Source: Pelecanus crispus (Eukaryota; Chordata; Aves; Pelecaniformes; Pelecanidae). From it: a stretch of DNA of 64,000 nt. This document shows, piece after piece, positions 32,201-41,447 of this stretch (its first letter is position 1; every line of letters starts with the position of its first letter). The position numbers were made by a program, and so were the translations under genes. Below the pieces are notes generated by a model. It saw only the letters and a list, made by a program, of their open reading frames with translations, was not told where the DNA came from and did not search any database. The stretch is from NCBI RefSeq assembly GCF_030463565.1, contig NC_134656.1, forward strand, positions 2,857,001 through 2,921,000, given 5' to 3'.

Positions 32201-34818
32201 GGTTGGTGTCCATCTCTTCACCCTCCTCCCCGGGTTTTACACCCCGTGCTGGCCAGCAGCTCCTTCCAGTCTTTCTGCACTGGGAACAGGCTCCTGCCCA
32301 GACCAGAGCGGAAGAATGTGACTGCAGTTTGCCAAGCCACCAGCAAAAGGACCCACCACTCCACCACCGTGAGCGCTGGGTACTCTGGGGTCCTCCCTTG
32401 GCATTTAGAGCTGTTACAAACACAGCTGAAGAAGAGAGCAGTCCTGCTGGATGAAATCCACCTGCTCTTCTCCAGGCAACAAAGAGTTTGAGCCTTTCAA
32501 GAGCAGGTCAGGGGCGTGAAGCAGTTGAGGCTGCCCAAAGGCAGATCCGGTCTGCTCCCGGCGCTGCAGTGTTTGCAAAACAGCACGTGTCTCCTAGCAT
32601 CGCAGTTTTAGCGAATGCCAGCCTCCGAGGGGAGAACTCTCCCCTCTTCTCTCCACTCGTACGTGCTTCCTACCCCTCCTATCACCCCTTCCAGCAGAGA
32701 TGACCTGCATCGGGTTCACCCTGGGGTAGCAAACTGAACAGCAGCAAGCAGTTCAACGTTGCAACCTGCTGCAATGGGCTTGGTCTGAAAACTCAGATTT
32801 TGGGAGCTCCCTAACCAGGAAACTCCAGGCACTCCAGTTACAGAAGGGGAGGGGGGGAAAAAAAAAAAAAAGAAGAAAAAAAGATGGGTGCCCCGAAAAG
32901 TACATATATTTTGGGTTTTCTATTGAGCTTTATCCCAGTCACACTAATGGAAAGATATTCTCTCCCTGCAGAAACTTGGCCTCCCTTCAGGCTTTCAGCA
33001 TCCTTTTTAAAGGCTCAGGGTACTTTCGCACTGACAATAAGGACTGAAGTTTCCAGACAAATGTTGAGAGGAATAAATAAGTTAGTATTACTGGTTTTCA
33101 GAAGAGTGTAATGTTTGTACTATGCCTTTACCTTGCTTACAAGAACTAGCACAGTGTGCAGCATACTAAAAGAGCTCTGCTCACAAATAGTTTTACTGTA
33201 GCCCCTTCTCCTCCTTACAGTCACAATCACCAGATGGTCCAGGATCTGACACGCTCCTGTCCTGCAAAAGGCACAAGGAAGCCACATCATTCCCCTTGCA
33301 CACACACTGATCAGTTTTAACGCATCTTGATTATTTTATTTTCTTTCTGAATACCTGACCCCCTCCTTTGGCCCAGGCTATAGGACCTGGTTTAAACCTC
33401 AGTCACTCCAGAGGAGTAAAATACTGGATATATAAATACGAATATACTGGAAATATAAATATGAATAAGCCTGCCCAGAAGATGGAAAAAGTCATAGCTT
33501 TACATCTCTTGCACTGAGTTATTGAAATGAGGCAAGTCACTCTTAGATCACCTGCTGCTTTTCCCTATAAGAAAGTTAAGCTTGTTTTCAAAGCCTTGCT
33601 TACAACATGGACTGCAAACGCTGCAAAGGCAGAAAGGTTGATGCAGCCTCCACCCCCAACAGCAGCTCTCCCAGTCACTACCTAAGGAAAGGATTTAATT
33701 TCTGGAGCTAGAACAGTAATATTTGTGAAAGACGATAGACTGGAAATGTGGCTAACCATCACTACATATTTAAAATCCAGCCACTTTGGACATTGGCTGT
33801 GTTTTCAAGATAGGGCCCTAATCCTTAGCTGGACATTATCAGTCCTTGATGCTGTACAAATAATAAAGCTAAGGCTAACATGACTCACTGAGAGTGGACA
33901 ACATAGCAACACAGAGCTAATTTTAGGAACCTGATGCTAGCAAACTTGGGCTCTGGGCTCTTTACATTATTCAAGGATATATTTCCTATTTTCCACCCAC
34001 ATTTCAAAGCAAAGCAGATACAAACAAGCAAACTCTGCTCAAGAGCTGGAAAAGCCTACAGTCGCATGCTTAGAAGAAAGCGAGGGCTTCTGACCCCAGA
34101 TACACAAGGAACAGGTTTCCTCAGCCACACAAATTTTCTTGCACAGGAGAATATATTTTTGTCTTCATAAGGGAAAAAACCTCAGAAGTTGCTCAAGAAC
34201 CGGGACTACAAACCAGCAGAAGTTCCCAAAAGTGACTTTCAAGAGAGGGAAGACCCTACATGTTGCTGTGCAAAACAATTCAGGTGCATGTCACCCATGG
34301 GACGACCTCCCAAATCACCCCCAGAAGTCCGAAGGCCCCCGGACGCGCTGCTGTCCCCATCAGCCAGGGACCAGGAACCTGCTCAGTGTCACCACGTCAG
34401 GTTCTGGGTTTAGGGGAGGATGCAAAGGGCTTAAAAAACACCTATTGCCATGTAAAACCACCTGCCAGGCTCCTGGAACCTGGAAGCGAAGGGCAGGAGG
34501 TGCCTGGAGAGGAGCAGCAGGACAAGGTAGTATGGGAAAGGACCTGGTTCACCACTGGGATGGGTGAAAGAAGGATCGGCAGATACTGGGGAGGGGGAGA
34601 CACTAGCACCTACGGGGAAAACGCTTGCTCAAGGATAAAGCATTGAGCCTCCTGCTAATGGGGTACAGTCCAGAGCCCCAGGGCTAACCCTGGGCACAGC
34701 CCAGCCTGGAGAAGGGCCCCATCACCTCCTACCTCAGCTGCTCTCCGGCAATCATCACCTCTGCCCTGTAGTGCTGCTCTGTGGCTTTCTTCCTCAGGCT
34801 GTTGCTCAGACTCTCCAT
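17173..34818 (-). CDS. DEPTOR-like: DEPTOR-like protein: DEP-DEP-linker-PDZ, complete gene, probable DEPTOR paralogue
   Basis: Nine coding exons encode 398 residues (human DEPTOR has 409): 34733-34818, 26557-26735, 23229-23352, 21790-21968, 20979-21164, 20456-20596, 20055-20125, 18465-18569 and 17173-17298. All introns are GT-AG and phases are continuous. DEP1 spans about residues 29-115 (KDRRYHLRTYPNCFVAKEL), DEP2 about 140-215 (KYQRTFLGCEMIDWLVQEGE), with RRRRRL after it. A Ser-rich linker runs about 220-315 (EIKIVSAVRRSS) and a PDZ about 323-398 (VGWGFVVRG). DEPTOR binds mTOR through its linker and PDZ and restrains mTORC1/2; that role is inferred here. I judge it a paralogue because it lies between COL20A1 and ARFGAP1, and its DEP2 and linker are well diverged from DEPTOR as I recall it. 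The degron glycine is replaced by proline (S276-S281 read SSPYFS). Confidence 0.9.
18465..18569 (-). CDS. DEPTOR-like: DEPTOR-like exon 8, first half of PDZ
   Basis: This exon is 105 nt in phase 0, encoding residues 323-357. It contains VGDAVGWGFVVRG, covering the PDZ carboxylate-loop region, then CHIQAVDPGGPAAAAGMK. The acceptor is GCTTGTAG and the donor is GTACTT. Confidence 0.94.
18570..20054. other. DEPTOR-like intron 7 with a 27-bp tandem duplication
   Basis: This 1.5-kb intron separates the linker from the PDZ exons. The only structure seen is a two-copy direct repeat at 19145-19198. Confidence 0.6.
19145..19198 (+). repeat. 27-bp direct tandem duplication
   Basis: Two adjacent 27-base units start GCCACACTAATCACCAGCT. 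They differ at one position (T versus G in the middle). Confidence 0.9.
20055..20125 (-). CDS. DEPTOR-like: DEPTOR-like exon 7, end of linker
   Basis: This exon is 71 nt (phase 1 in, phase 0 out), encoding residues 299-322. It contains LKRPVTNEELLSPGAPY, strongly DEPTOR-like. The acceptor is TGCCCTAG and the donor is GTAAGT. Confidence 0.92.
20456..20596 (-). CDS. DEPTOR-like: DEPTOR-like exon 6, regulatory linker with altered degron
   Basis: This exon is 141 nt (phase 1 to 1), encoding residues 252-298. It contains KEIKIVSAVRRSS and then SSPYFS at 276-281, where DEPTOR carries the beta-TrCP degron SSGYFS. The donor GTCTGG is weaker than the others in this gene (C at +3, T at +4). Skipping the exon would keep the frame. 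Confidence 0.9.
20979..21164 (-). CDS. DEPTOR-like: DEPTOR-like exon 5, DEP2 end and basic linker
   Basis: This exon is 186 nt (phase 1 to 1), encoding residues 190-251. It contains the DEP2 strand IVYQFWINF, a run of five arginines, LTELLNEN and SPDSPFCLRK. The acceptor is TATCTCTAG and the donor is GTAACT. Confidence 0.92.
21790..21968 (-). CDS. DEPTOR-like: DEPTOR-like exon 4, DEP2 first part
   Basis: This exon is 179 nt, the same length and phases as exon 2, which fits an internal duplication of the DEP exon. It encodes residues 130-189, including DWLVQEGEAENRKEA and LLEHGIIQH. The acceptor is TGTGCCAG and the donor is GTGAGT. Confidence 0.93.
21969..23228. other. DEPTOR-like intron 3, no other feature seen
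   Basis: This 1.26-kb intron separates DEP1 from DEP2. Open frames on both strands are chance frames in GC-balanced sequence. Confidence 0.55.
23229..23352 (-). CDS. DEPTOR-like: DEPTOR-like exon 3, end of DEP1
   Basis: This exon is 124 nt (phase 1 in, phase 2 out), encoding residues 89-129. It starts VCDEH and contains LLYRFRKDDGTFPL and VFMRGQSLYE, which is highly DEPTOR-like. The acceptor is CCTTTCAG and the donor is GTACGT. Confidence 0.93.
23671..23738 (+). repeat. G/T-rich low-complexity tract
   Basis: T5G6, TGTTGTTGTTG and TTTTTTTGTTG blocks ending in a T run, over about 68 bases. Confidence 0.6.
24203..24224 (+). repeat. poly-A run
   Basis: Twenty-two consecutive A in intron 2 of the DEPTOR-like gene, preceded by unique-looking sequence. 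Confidence 0.8.
24317..24374 (+). repeat. A/C-only low-complexity tract
   Basis: A10, CAAAACC, A9, CCACC and CAACAACAAACC blocks without G or T. Confidence 0.65.
26557..26735 (-). CDS. DEPTOR-like: DEPTOR-like exon 2, DEP1 core
   Basis: This exon is 179 nt (phase 2 in, phase 1 out), encoding residues 29-88. It carries LIKDRRYHLRTYPNCF, ELTDWLIDHKEAPDRETG and IIHH, the DEP helix-strand signature. The acceptor is CTCTCTAG and the donor is GTGTGT. Confidence 0.93.
28518..28561 (+). repeat. TA/CA dinucleotide microsatellite
   Basis: Alternating TA and CA dinucleotides for about 44 bases, ending in a CA run of seven units. Confidence 0.85.
28752..28772 (+). repeat. poly-A run
   Basis: Twenty-one consecutive A followed by CACACAACC. 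Confidence 0.8.
29493..29552 (+). repeat. A/C tract with long poly-C run
   Basis: AAAC repeats and A8 are followed by two C runs (about 10 and 10 or more) split by one T, then A7. The G-rich complement lies on the transcribed-RNA sense strand and could form a quadruplex. Confidence 0.75.
30072..30145 (+). repeat. A/C-rich low-complexity tract
   Basis: AAACC, AAAC, CACACAC and A10CCC blocks over about 74 bases, with almost no G or T. Confidence 0.65.
31697..31864 (+). mobile_element. CR1 LINE 3' end
   Basis: About 168 bp of CR1 3' region: GTCCAAGGCCAGCTTGGATG, GGGCTTGGACCTAGATGATC, TCCCTTCCAGCCC and a terminal CCATGATTCTATGATT. It is in forward orientation and 5'-truncated, within intron 1 of the DEPTOR-like gene. 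Confidence 0.92.
34733..34818 (-). CDS. DEPTOR-like: DEPTOR-like exon 1 with start codon
   Basis: This exon has 86 coding nt, ending in donor GTAGGA with phase 2. The ATG at 34818-34816 has a purine at -3 and G at +4. It encodes a charged N-terminus ending AGEQL, then the split Arg leading into DEP1. An in-frame upstream ATG at 34950 would add 44 residues. I prefer 34818 because the resulting length is close to that of DEPTOR. Confidence 0.8.
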
Positions 34819-35170
34819 GCCGGGCTGGAGGTGGGCGGCGGCAGGGAGATGCACCCAGGGTAGCAGGGAGCGCCGGGGACCCCGCACATCCCATGGGGTG
34901 CGGGTTGCGAAGATGCTCGCCCCCGGCGCGGTCCCCAGCCCAGCTGGCAAGGTGCAGGTAGGCAGCCTGAAGTTGCTGGCTCCGGCTCCCCGCCTCTCCT
35001 TCCCTCTCTGTAGTCTCTGGAGGAGGAGCCTGCTGCAATCAGATCCTGGCTTTGCTGGTTTCTCAGCCGCTGTCTCCAGCCAAGCTCCAGCCGAGAGCCG
35101 GGAAGGTGGCAGGTCTGCTTTCCGGCAGGCTGGGGACAGTGTCCTTTCTGCTTGCTCTGTGCCAATGACT
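34819..35170 (-). promoter_or_regulatory. probable 5' UTR and proximal promoter of the DEPTOR-like gene
   Basis: The sequence directly upstream of the start codon is GC-rich with scattered CpG (most dense at 34830-34935). No TATA box was seen near a plausible start. The transcription start cannot be placed from sequence alone. Confidence 0.3.
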
Positions 35171-37463
35171 CCAGCAGGCTCTGGGCAGGCTGCAGTGGTT
35201 TGATCAGCAATAAGATGGACAAAGCACTTCCTTCCTTACACTGTAACTTTCCTCCGAAGGATTCAAGATGTGCTATTCCCCAACGCAAGCCATGCGGCTT
35301 GCTCCCAACCTCTTCCCTAGGGGCTTTCCACCCCTCCCCAGAGTGGGCTGCATCCAACACCATGGCCAACACTTGCTGCAAAGTGGGTTCAGAGCAGCTT
35401 GACCCTTTCCTCATCGTAGCAGCCGTCGCAGAGGTTGGATGGAGAAGCACAGGCTGCAATTAGCAGGAGCTGGCACTGACAGTCTGGGACTCTGCTGGTG
35501 CCGAGCTCTTTGCCTGATGGTGCTACAGCCTTTAAAATCTACTTCCAGGCACTGATACCTACCTCAGCTACTACCAGTCATTTCCATTATTTGAGATATT
35601 TTCTGCAGGCCAGAGCTGACCTGAAAGCAATAGTATTTAGCAAAGAAATAGGCAGAGGAACTGGGATGTGGAAATGGTTAATTACATCCATCATTACCAC
35701 CAGATGCATGTGCAATTATGTTTCCATTAGTTAAAGTAGGAGTGAAAAATATTGCCTGGCATAAAGGACCAAACCTCAGAAATGCAAAAGAGGGAGGAAA
35801 GCTACCAAAAGAGAATGTGGAGAAGATGGGGTGAGGGAAGGAAAGAAAATTGTATCAGCTAAGGAGATTCTGCTTCAATCTGAAGCCTAATAAAGCAGCA
35901 GTAAACTAAATGCTGTCTTTAATTAGATCATCTTTAGCAGCAATTCATCAGCCAGCAGTGAGTTAGCCAATATCCCCATCAGCACCAGCAGACCCTTCCA
36001 GGCTTACATTCCCCTACGCCGTAACATCATTAAATCAAACAAGCTCAGTTTAGCATTTCGAGAAGCGCAGCAAGCAGCGGCCAGGGCCAAGGTCCGAAAT
36101 CAAAGGGAGACCTGTACACCTCCTGCCCCGGCGAGGCAGCGAGCCGGCACGTGGGAGCACGCAGCCTTGGCACTCCCGAACGAGCTCGGTGTCCTAAAAG
36201 ACCGCTCGCTGCCTGTGGCCGTAGGACGGCAGGCGAGCAGAGGAGGACCAGCTTTGGCAGGCTGTCTGCCATGCTGGCTAAGCTGGCCCGGGGCTGCCGG
36301 TGCCTCCAGTATCTTCCTTACCTTTTACAACCTCTCTCCCAAAAGCAAATTATCGAAACGCTTCTGTCACCCAGTCCTAAGAAGTGAGATTTTAGGTGGT
36401 GATAGCTGGGCTCCTGGATTCCTGAGAGGGGGGTGCTGAAACGTTTCAGAGGGGAAAACAGACGCCTTGCAAATTCTTCAGAGTCCAGGCTGGGGTGCAG
36501 AGCCCGCTAACACCCAGCTGTTGATACAGTCACTGACAAATACCGTTAATTATTGCCAAGTCAGGAGGGGATTTTCACACCACCCCTCTTGCATCTGCTG
36601 TTGTGTAGGTGCCCAGGCGCATCTTTACAGGGGCTGAGTACACGCCACGCAGCTCGTTCCTCAGGGTGCAGCTTGCAGAATCACTTTGCTGAGGGCTGCA
36701 GCTGCTGCTGATCTCTCGTCTGGCAGCCGCCTTCTCCCCGCTTGGATGGCTGCGAACTTGGTTGACTTCATCTGATACCCTCTAGGTTTTCTGCCCCGTA
36801 ACGGAGCCCTACATCAGGCTTTCACTGGTTTGCAGGAGTTGTTTCGCCACGTCCGTATCCTTTCTGTTGGTCAGGATGCAAGCACAGGCCTTCCCGCAGA
36901 GGGTACCATTGCCCACCCGGATGGGACGGGCACCTGACACCGTGACAGACATCAGTGCACCCAGGGCGTGCACTGCCCATCTCCAGGTAGCCAAGTACAC
37001 AGCGTAGTCTGAGCAGAGGGAGAGAAGGTGGGAGAAGGTGTTTCTGCACATCCAGAGAGGGGGGCAGAGCAAGAAGGAACTGGTGACACAGGGTAAAGAC
37101 ATCCCTGTAGCTGGAGGTACGCTGGTCTTCCTCTGGCCAGCATCACCACGGGCTCTCTGCTGACGAAGGAGCAGCAGAGGTGTAGCTCGTGGGGCTGAAC
37201 ACATCTCAGTGCTCCTGTCCAAGTGAAACAGCCGCTGCAGCCCAGCTGCGTGGAGACCGGCAGCGATGGGCTGCACCAACAAGGCTCCTTCTATCCAGGC
37301 TGTCCTGGAGCACACTCTCTCCCGTGTCCTGCTGATCACGCCGTGCCATAAACGCAGGAAAACAGGCTCCCCTTGTGCGCACAGGCAGGCTGAGCCAGCA
37401 GCTCGCAGGGTGTCTCCTGGAGCCCGCTCCGACGTCGCTGATGCTGGTGTGTCTGTTCCAGCC

Positions 37464-38025
37464 TGTCGCGGGTCAGCCCCAGGCAGCAGCTCAGCACCAC
37501 GCAGCCGCTCGCTCACTGCCCCTGCCCCGCTGGGATGGGGGAGAGAATCGGAGGAGTGAGAGTGAGAAACACTCCTGGGGTGAGATAAGAACCGTTTAAT
37601 AACTGAAATAAAGTAAAATAGTAATGATAATAATAACAATATAAGAATGATGATAACAATATCCAAAGCAAGCGATGCACAATGCAATTGCTCACCACCC
37701 GCCAACTGATGCCCAGCCAGTTCCCGAGCGGCGATCGCTGCTCCCTGGCCAACCCCCCCCAGTTTCCATACTGCCCATGACGCCGTATGGTATGGAATGG
37801 CCCTTTGGGCAGTTTGGATCAGCTCTTCTGGCTGTGCCCCCTCCCAGTTTCTTGTGCCCCTGGCAGAGCATGGGAAGCTGAAAAGTCCTTGACTGGCATA
37901 AGCAGTACTGAGCAACAACCAAACCATCAGTGTGTTATCAACATTCTTCTCTACTAAATCCAAAACGCAGCACTATGCCTGCTACTAGGAAGAAAATTAA
38001 CTCTATCCCAGCCAAAACCAGGACA
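37464..38025 (-). mobile_element. LTR of an avian endogenous retrovirus, apparently solo
   Basis: Read on the minus strand, the element starts TGTCCTGGTTTTGGCTGGGA and ends CCGCGACA, about 562 bp, with TG...CA ends. It contains a candidate ATTAAA signal at 37595-37600. I recognise it as a repeated bird LTR, but I am not sure of the family name. No gag, pol or env sequence was recognised on either side, so it looks like a solo LTR. The five flanking bases (CAGCC and GGAGA) do not match, so either the target duplication has decayed or an end is misplaced. Confidence 0.75.
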
Positions 38026-38535
38026 GGAGAGCTCCCCCAGACCTGCCCATCCCATCACTCCCCCCCATCACAACACGGGCAGCCGGCTCCCACCCTGCCT
38101 GCACGCAGCAGGGCACCGTGTTCGTCCTCAAAGCTGCCGTCCGGCTCTCACCCATCGCTCCCCAGGCCACCCAACCTGCAGAGCCACCACAGACCCCATC
38201 CTTTCTCCTAGCCCACGGCTACTTTGGAGTTTGCCAAACAGCAGCACCCACAGAGAGCTGCTTTCCTGTGTGAGCAGGGCTGCTTTCAACGGTAGAAACA
38301 ACAGCACAGAGCTAAAAGCAGAATGGTCTACGGTTAATGCCACCTCTTTACCAGCATAATGGGTTGAGGGGATTCGCCTGCTGCTCTGGCCAGTCCCAGG
38401 ACCCACTCCTCTCACTGTGGAGGTGCACAAGAGACCAGGGGTTCCCCCTTTGCTTTCTTTGTAGGTCTGGTATCCTTCACTTCAACTAGGGAGAAACTGC
38501 TGCTGGTTTATTCATTGGATATTAAATGCCTTCCT

Positions 38536-38602
38536 AAAAAAGAAAAAAAACCCCAACCAACCAACCAAACAAAAAAACCCCAAAAAACAATAGAAAACAA
38601 AA
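38536..38602 (+). repeat. A/C-rich low-complexity tract
   Basis: A8CCCC, AACC repeats, A7CCCC and A6C blocks, nearly free of G and T. Confidence 0.65.
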
Positions 38603-40453
38603 AGGAGAGACTATTTAAAGTGAAGCTCCAAGCCTGAGAGTGAATATTTTGCTGTTATAGCAACAAGGTAAAAGATTTCAGCTCTTGCCAGCTTCTTTCA
38701 TGAAAAACACAGGAGGAAAAAAACCTTATTGCTTCCATAAATAACCTTGTAAAATGTACCCTTTAAATTAGACATTAATGTTTCTACTTAAGCCACAAAA
38801 ACAAGGAAGAGAAGCTACTAAAAATGTTATCTCCCCTTGTCAAGCCCTGAGAGCACTCAGCCAGGGGAGCCGAGGGAGGGCATGGCAGCCGGTGGTGCCC
38901 AGGTCTGCCGAGGATTCTGGAGCCGTGCTTAGGACGCTGCCTGTGGGGATGATGGGTGGCCAGATGGGCTACGATTTCCCATGAGAACGGCCACTGTAAA
39001 ATTACACCTGTTGTAGAGAAGGTGACTCTGGAGTAGTTGTTCTCCCAACAAGGACCAGGGCCAGGCTCATAAAACAAGTCAGCAGGCTTGAGACAAAACT
39101 ATTCCCTCTTCACCAGCGTAAAACTAAATTGTGCAATTTATCACCACTGGATAGTAAGCCTCAAAATCTAAATGGATTTAAAAAAAAAGGGATGAGGTAA
39201 ATTCATGCAGGACAGGTCTTGGGATTGAACATGGTAACCAGATGTGTACTTCTGTCTTCATTGCTGGAAGCTGCACACATACGTTAGCGGGGAGGTTACT
39301 CACCGTTTCTCGTCCTCTTTCCCCGACATCTGCTACTGGTCCGCACCAGAGCAACGATCCAGGCCGGGAGGAACTTCTGCTCTCCTCAGCCCAGCACTCT
39401 GAATGTCACAGCCTTGAGTTTCTACACTGGCATTTAGGGGGAAAATTATCTCCTCAGTTCAGGAGAAAAGGGATGTTAAACTGAAACCAGGCGGGCCCCG
39501 TGCTCACAGCACCGAGCTCTTGCTCAACCTCAGGAGTGTCCTTGCAGTTTTGACACCTTTCCCCCAAAGCACTTTGCATCCCTGAAGGGAATACACACCA
39601 AGCAATGGATCCTCCATCCTGGAGGTGACAGCATGGCAGGGCTGACATCTCCCTAGGTATGTCTTCCCTGCTCCCCATACACGCAGGGATTAATTAGAGT
39701 TAATTAGCTATCAGCTAGGTCTACAGATGAAAGGCGCTATTCATAGCATGGCTCTGGAGTCCCAGGCTACAATGCATATGTGTACAGCACTGCACAGTCA
39801 CTTCATCTAGGTTTCCTCTCCAGAGGAACTGTAATGTCTGGATTTTTTCCTATTTCAATAGATTAGTGAGTTGTTTGACTCATTAAGTGTTCAGAAAAGA
39901 TAGAGGCACCCCTGGGTACAGCCAGTTCTCTTGGTTTTCAGCTCCCAACATTGTTACAACATCAAGTAGGAGGTTTAGCATTCAATTATTTCTTTTTAAG
40001 TTTTTTTTTTTTTCTTTTTCCCAAGCATGGTTGAGGAAAAGGCAGGAGGGAATTAGAGGAGTTTGGTTTTAAATTATAAATGCACAAGTTTTCAAAAAAT
40101 AAAAAGCTATTTGTAAATCATTCCTTTTCTGCAGCAGCAAGTCAGAAGCGAGCACAGAGGACACCGCGAGCTGTCACAATCAGCCCTGTCAACGACTGCA
40201 ATGTTTGCCTTAGTCCTTTGCCTAAATTTTGTCCTCCACATGGCAGCCCAGGCTCTGCATTTCAAGCAGGCAAGCAAAGAGCTGCAGAGATCTCCCATGC
40301 AGGGCAGGAGAGCCTGGCAGCAGACTGGGATTCAGATTTTTTTTTTTCCTGCTCCGAGCTGGCACATACAATGCCAGCAGTCTGCAGCTGGCAATCAGCC
40401 ATCGCTTCTCACCCCACACACTGATTTTGATTCAGCTTAGGGGAAGGGGAAAG

Positions 40454-40473
40454 AAAAAAAAAAAAAAAAAAAA
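40454..40473 (+). repeat. poly-A run
   Basis: Twenty consecutive A in intergenic sequence. Confidence 0.8.
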
Positions 40474-41360
40474 GAGTTCACAGCCAACATCAACACAATA
40501 AAATCCCTGATTTTGCAGGGCCTGTGTTTCCTCTGAGTGAGAAAGACTGCTCCGCGGCAGCTGACAGCGAGCTGTTCTTGCCGGAGCCGATTTTCCCCGG
40601 GGGTAAAACTTCTTGTCCCCAGCAAGGTGTGTTCACCTGGGCTGGGGCCCTGCCAGCTGGGCTGGGCAGCAGAGCGCACAGCATTGTTTGGGAGCCAGGC
40701 TCTCCCTGCTGCCTTCAGAAAAGAAGTTTATATTTGGCTGCAAAGCTCCCGATCCAGCCCTGGAGCTATTTGCTGCTTAACTCGTTGATGTCAGTGCCAC
40801 AACAAATTCTGGAGGCCACCTCACAGCAAACGCCTCAATGGAAAAACACTTAAAATAGCAGATCAGCAATACTGGGACCATCCTGCATGGAGATCTCTCA
40901 TCCACCAGCACCAGGGCAATGGTCTTGTAGCCATTAAAGCCAGCCTTGAGGTTGCTGTGCACCGGGGAAGTGTGTCGCACCATGGAGACTCCTTCGTTTC
41001 TGTGTTGGAAGCTGATAATGAGACTGGACAGCAGCGTTCTTAGAGCTTCAGAAGTTGGGAAGATTTATTACCTTGTACTGGCAGAAAATGAGCACATTAT
41101 TCAGCAATTCCTCATTAGCCAGTTATAAATCTAAGCTGGAGCTCTCATGTCATTGAGTGACCTTCGTTTTGTTCCAGAAAATAAATTTGGACGTTAGAGC
41201 AATATATATTGCTTCTTCCCACAGAAAAGAAGGACTGCTAACCCCAAGCAATCAAAATAATCTGGCTGGCTTCAAAGCAGCAAATATGGGGATCTTTGTT
41301 TCCCTTAAAATACAGCTCAGTCATGGTTCTCCAAAACTACAAAGAACAGAACTTTAACTT

Positions 41361-41447
41361 GCAAAAAAAAAACCCCAAAAAAACCAAAACCAAAAACAGC
41401 CCCAAAACAAACCCACCCAAAACCACCCAACCCAACCCCAAAACCCT
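41361..41447 (+). repeat. A/C-only low-complexity tract (longest)
   Basis: About 85 bases of A10CCCC, A7CC, AAAACC, CCCAAAAC and AACCC blocks containing a single G. Confidence 0.7.

Larger units (their letters stand above)
26736..34732. other. DEPTOR-like intron 1 (8 kb), repeats only
   Basis: The largest intron of the gene. It contains an AT/AC microsatellite (28518-28561), a poly-A run (28752-28772), A/C tracts (29493-29552, 30072-30145), a CR1 copy (31697-31864) and an imperfect 22-bp duplication near 33423-33467. No further exon could be supported on either strand. Confidence 0.55.

Noticed and set aside
34806-35459. 217-codon minus-strand open frame upstream of DEPTOR-like exon 1
   Set aside because: It overlaps the start codon in another frame and is low-complexity Pro/Ser/Gln-rich, as expected by chance in GC-rich 5' sequence.
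36809-37963. 384-codon minus-strand open frame
   Set aside because: About 40% of it is LTR sequence read in one frame. The rest shows no domain, no splice-consistent continuation and competing frames on the other strand. Kept only as a note with the LTR.
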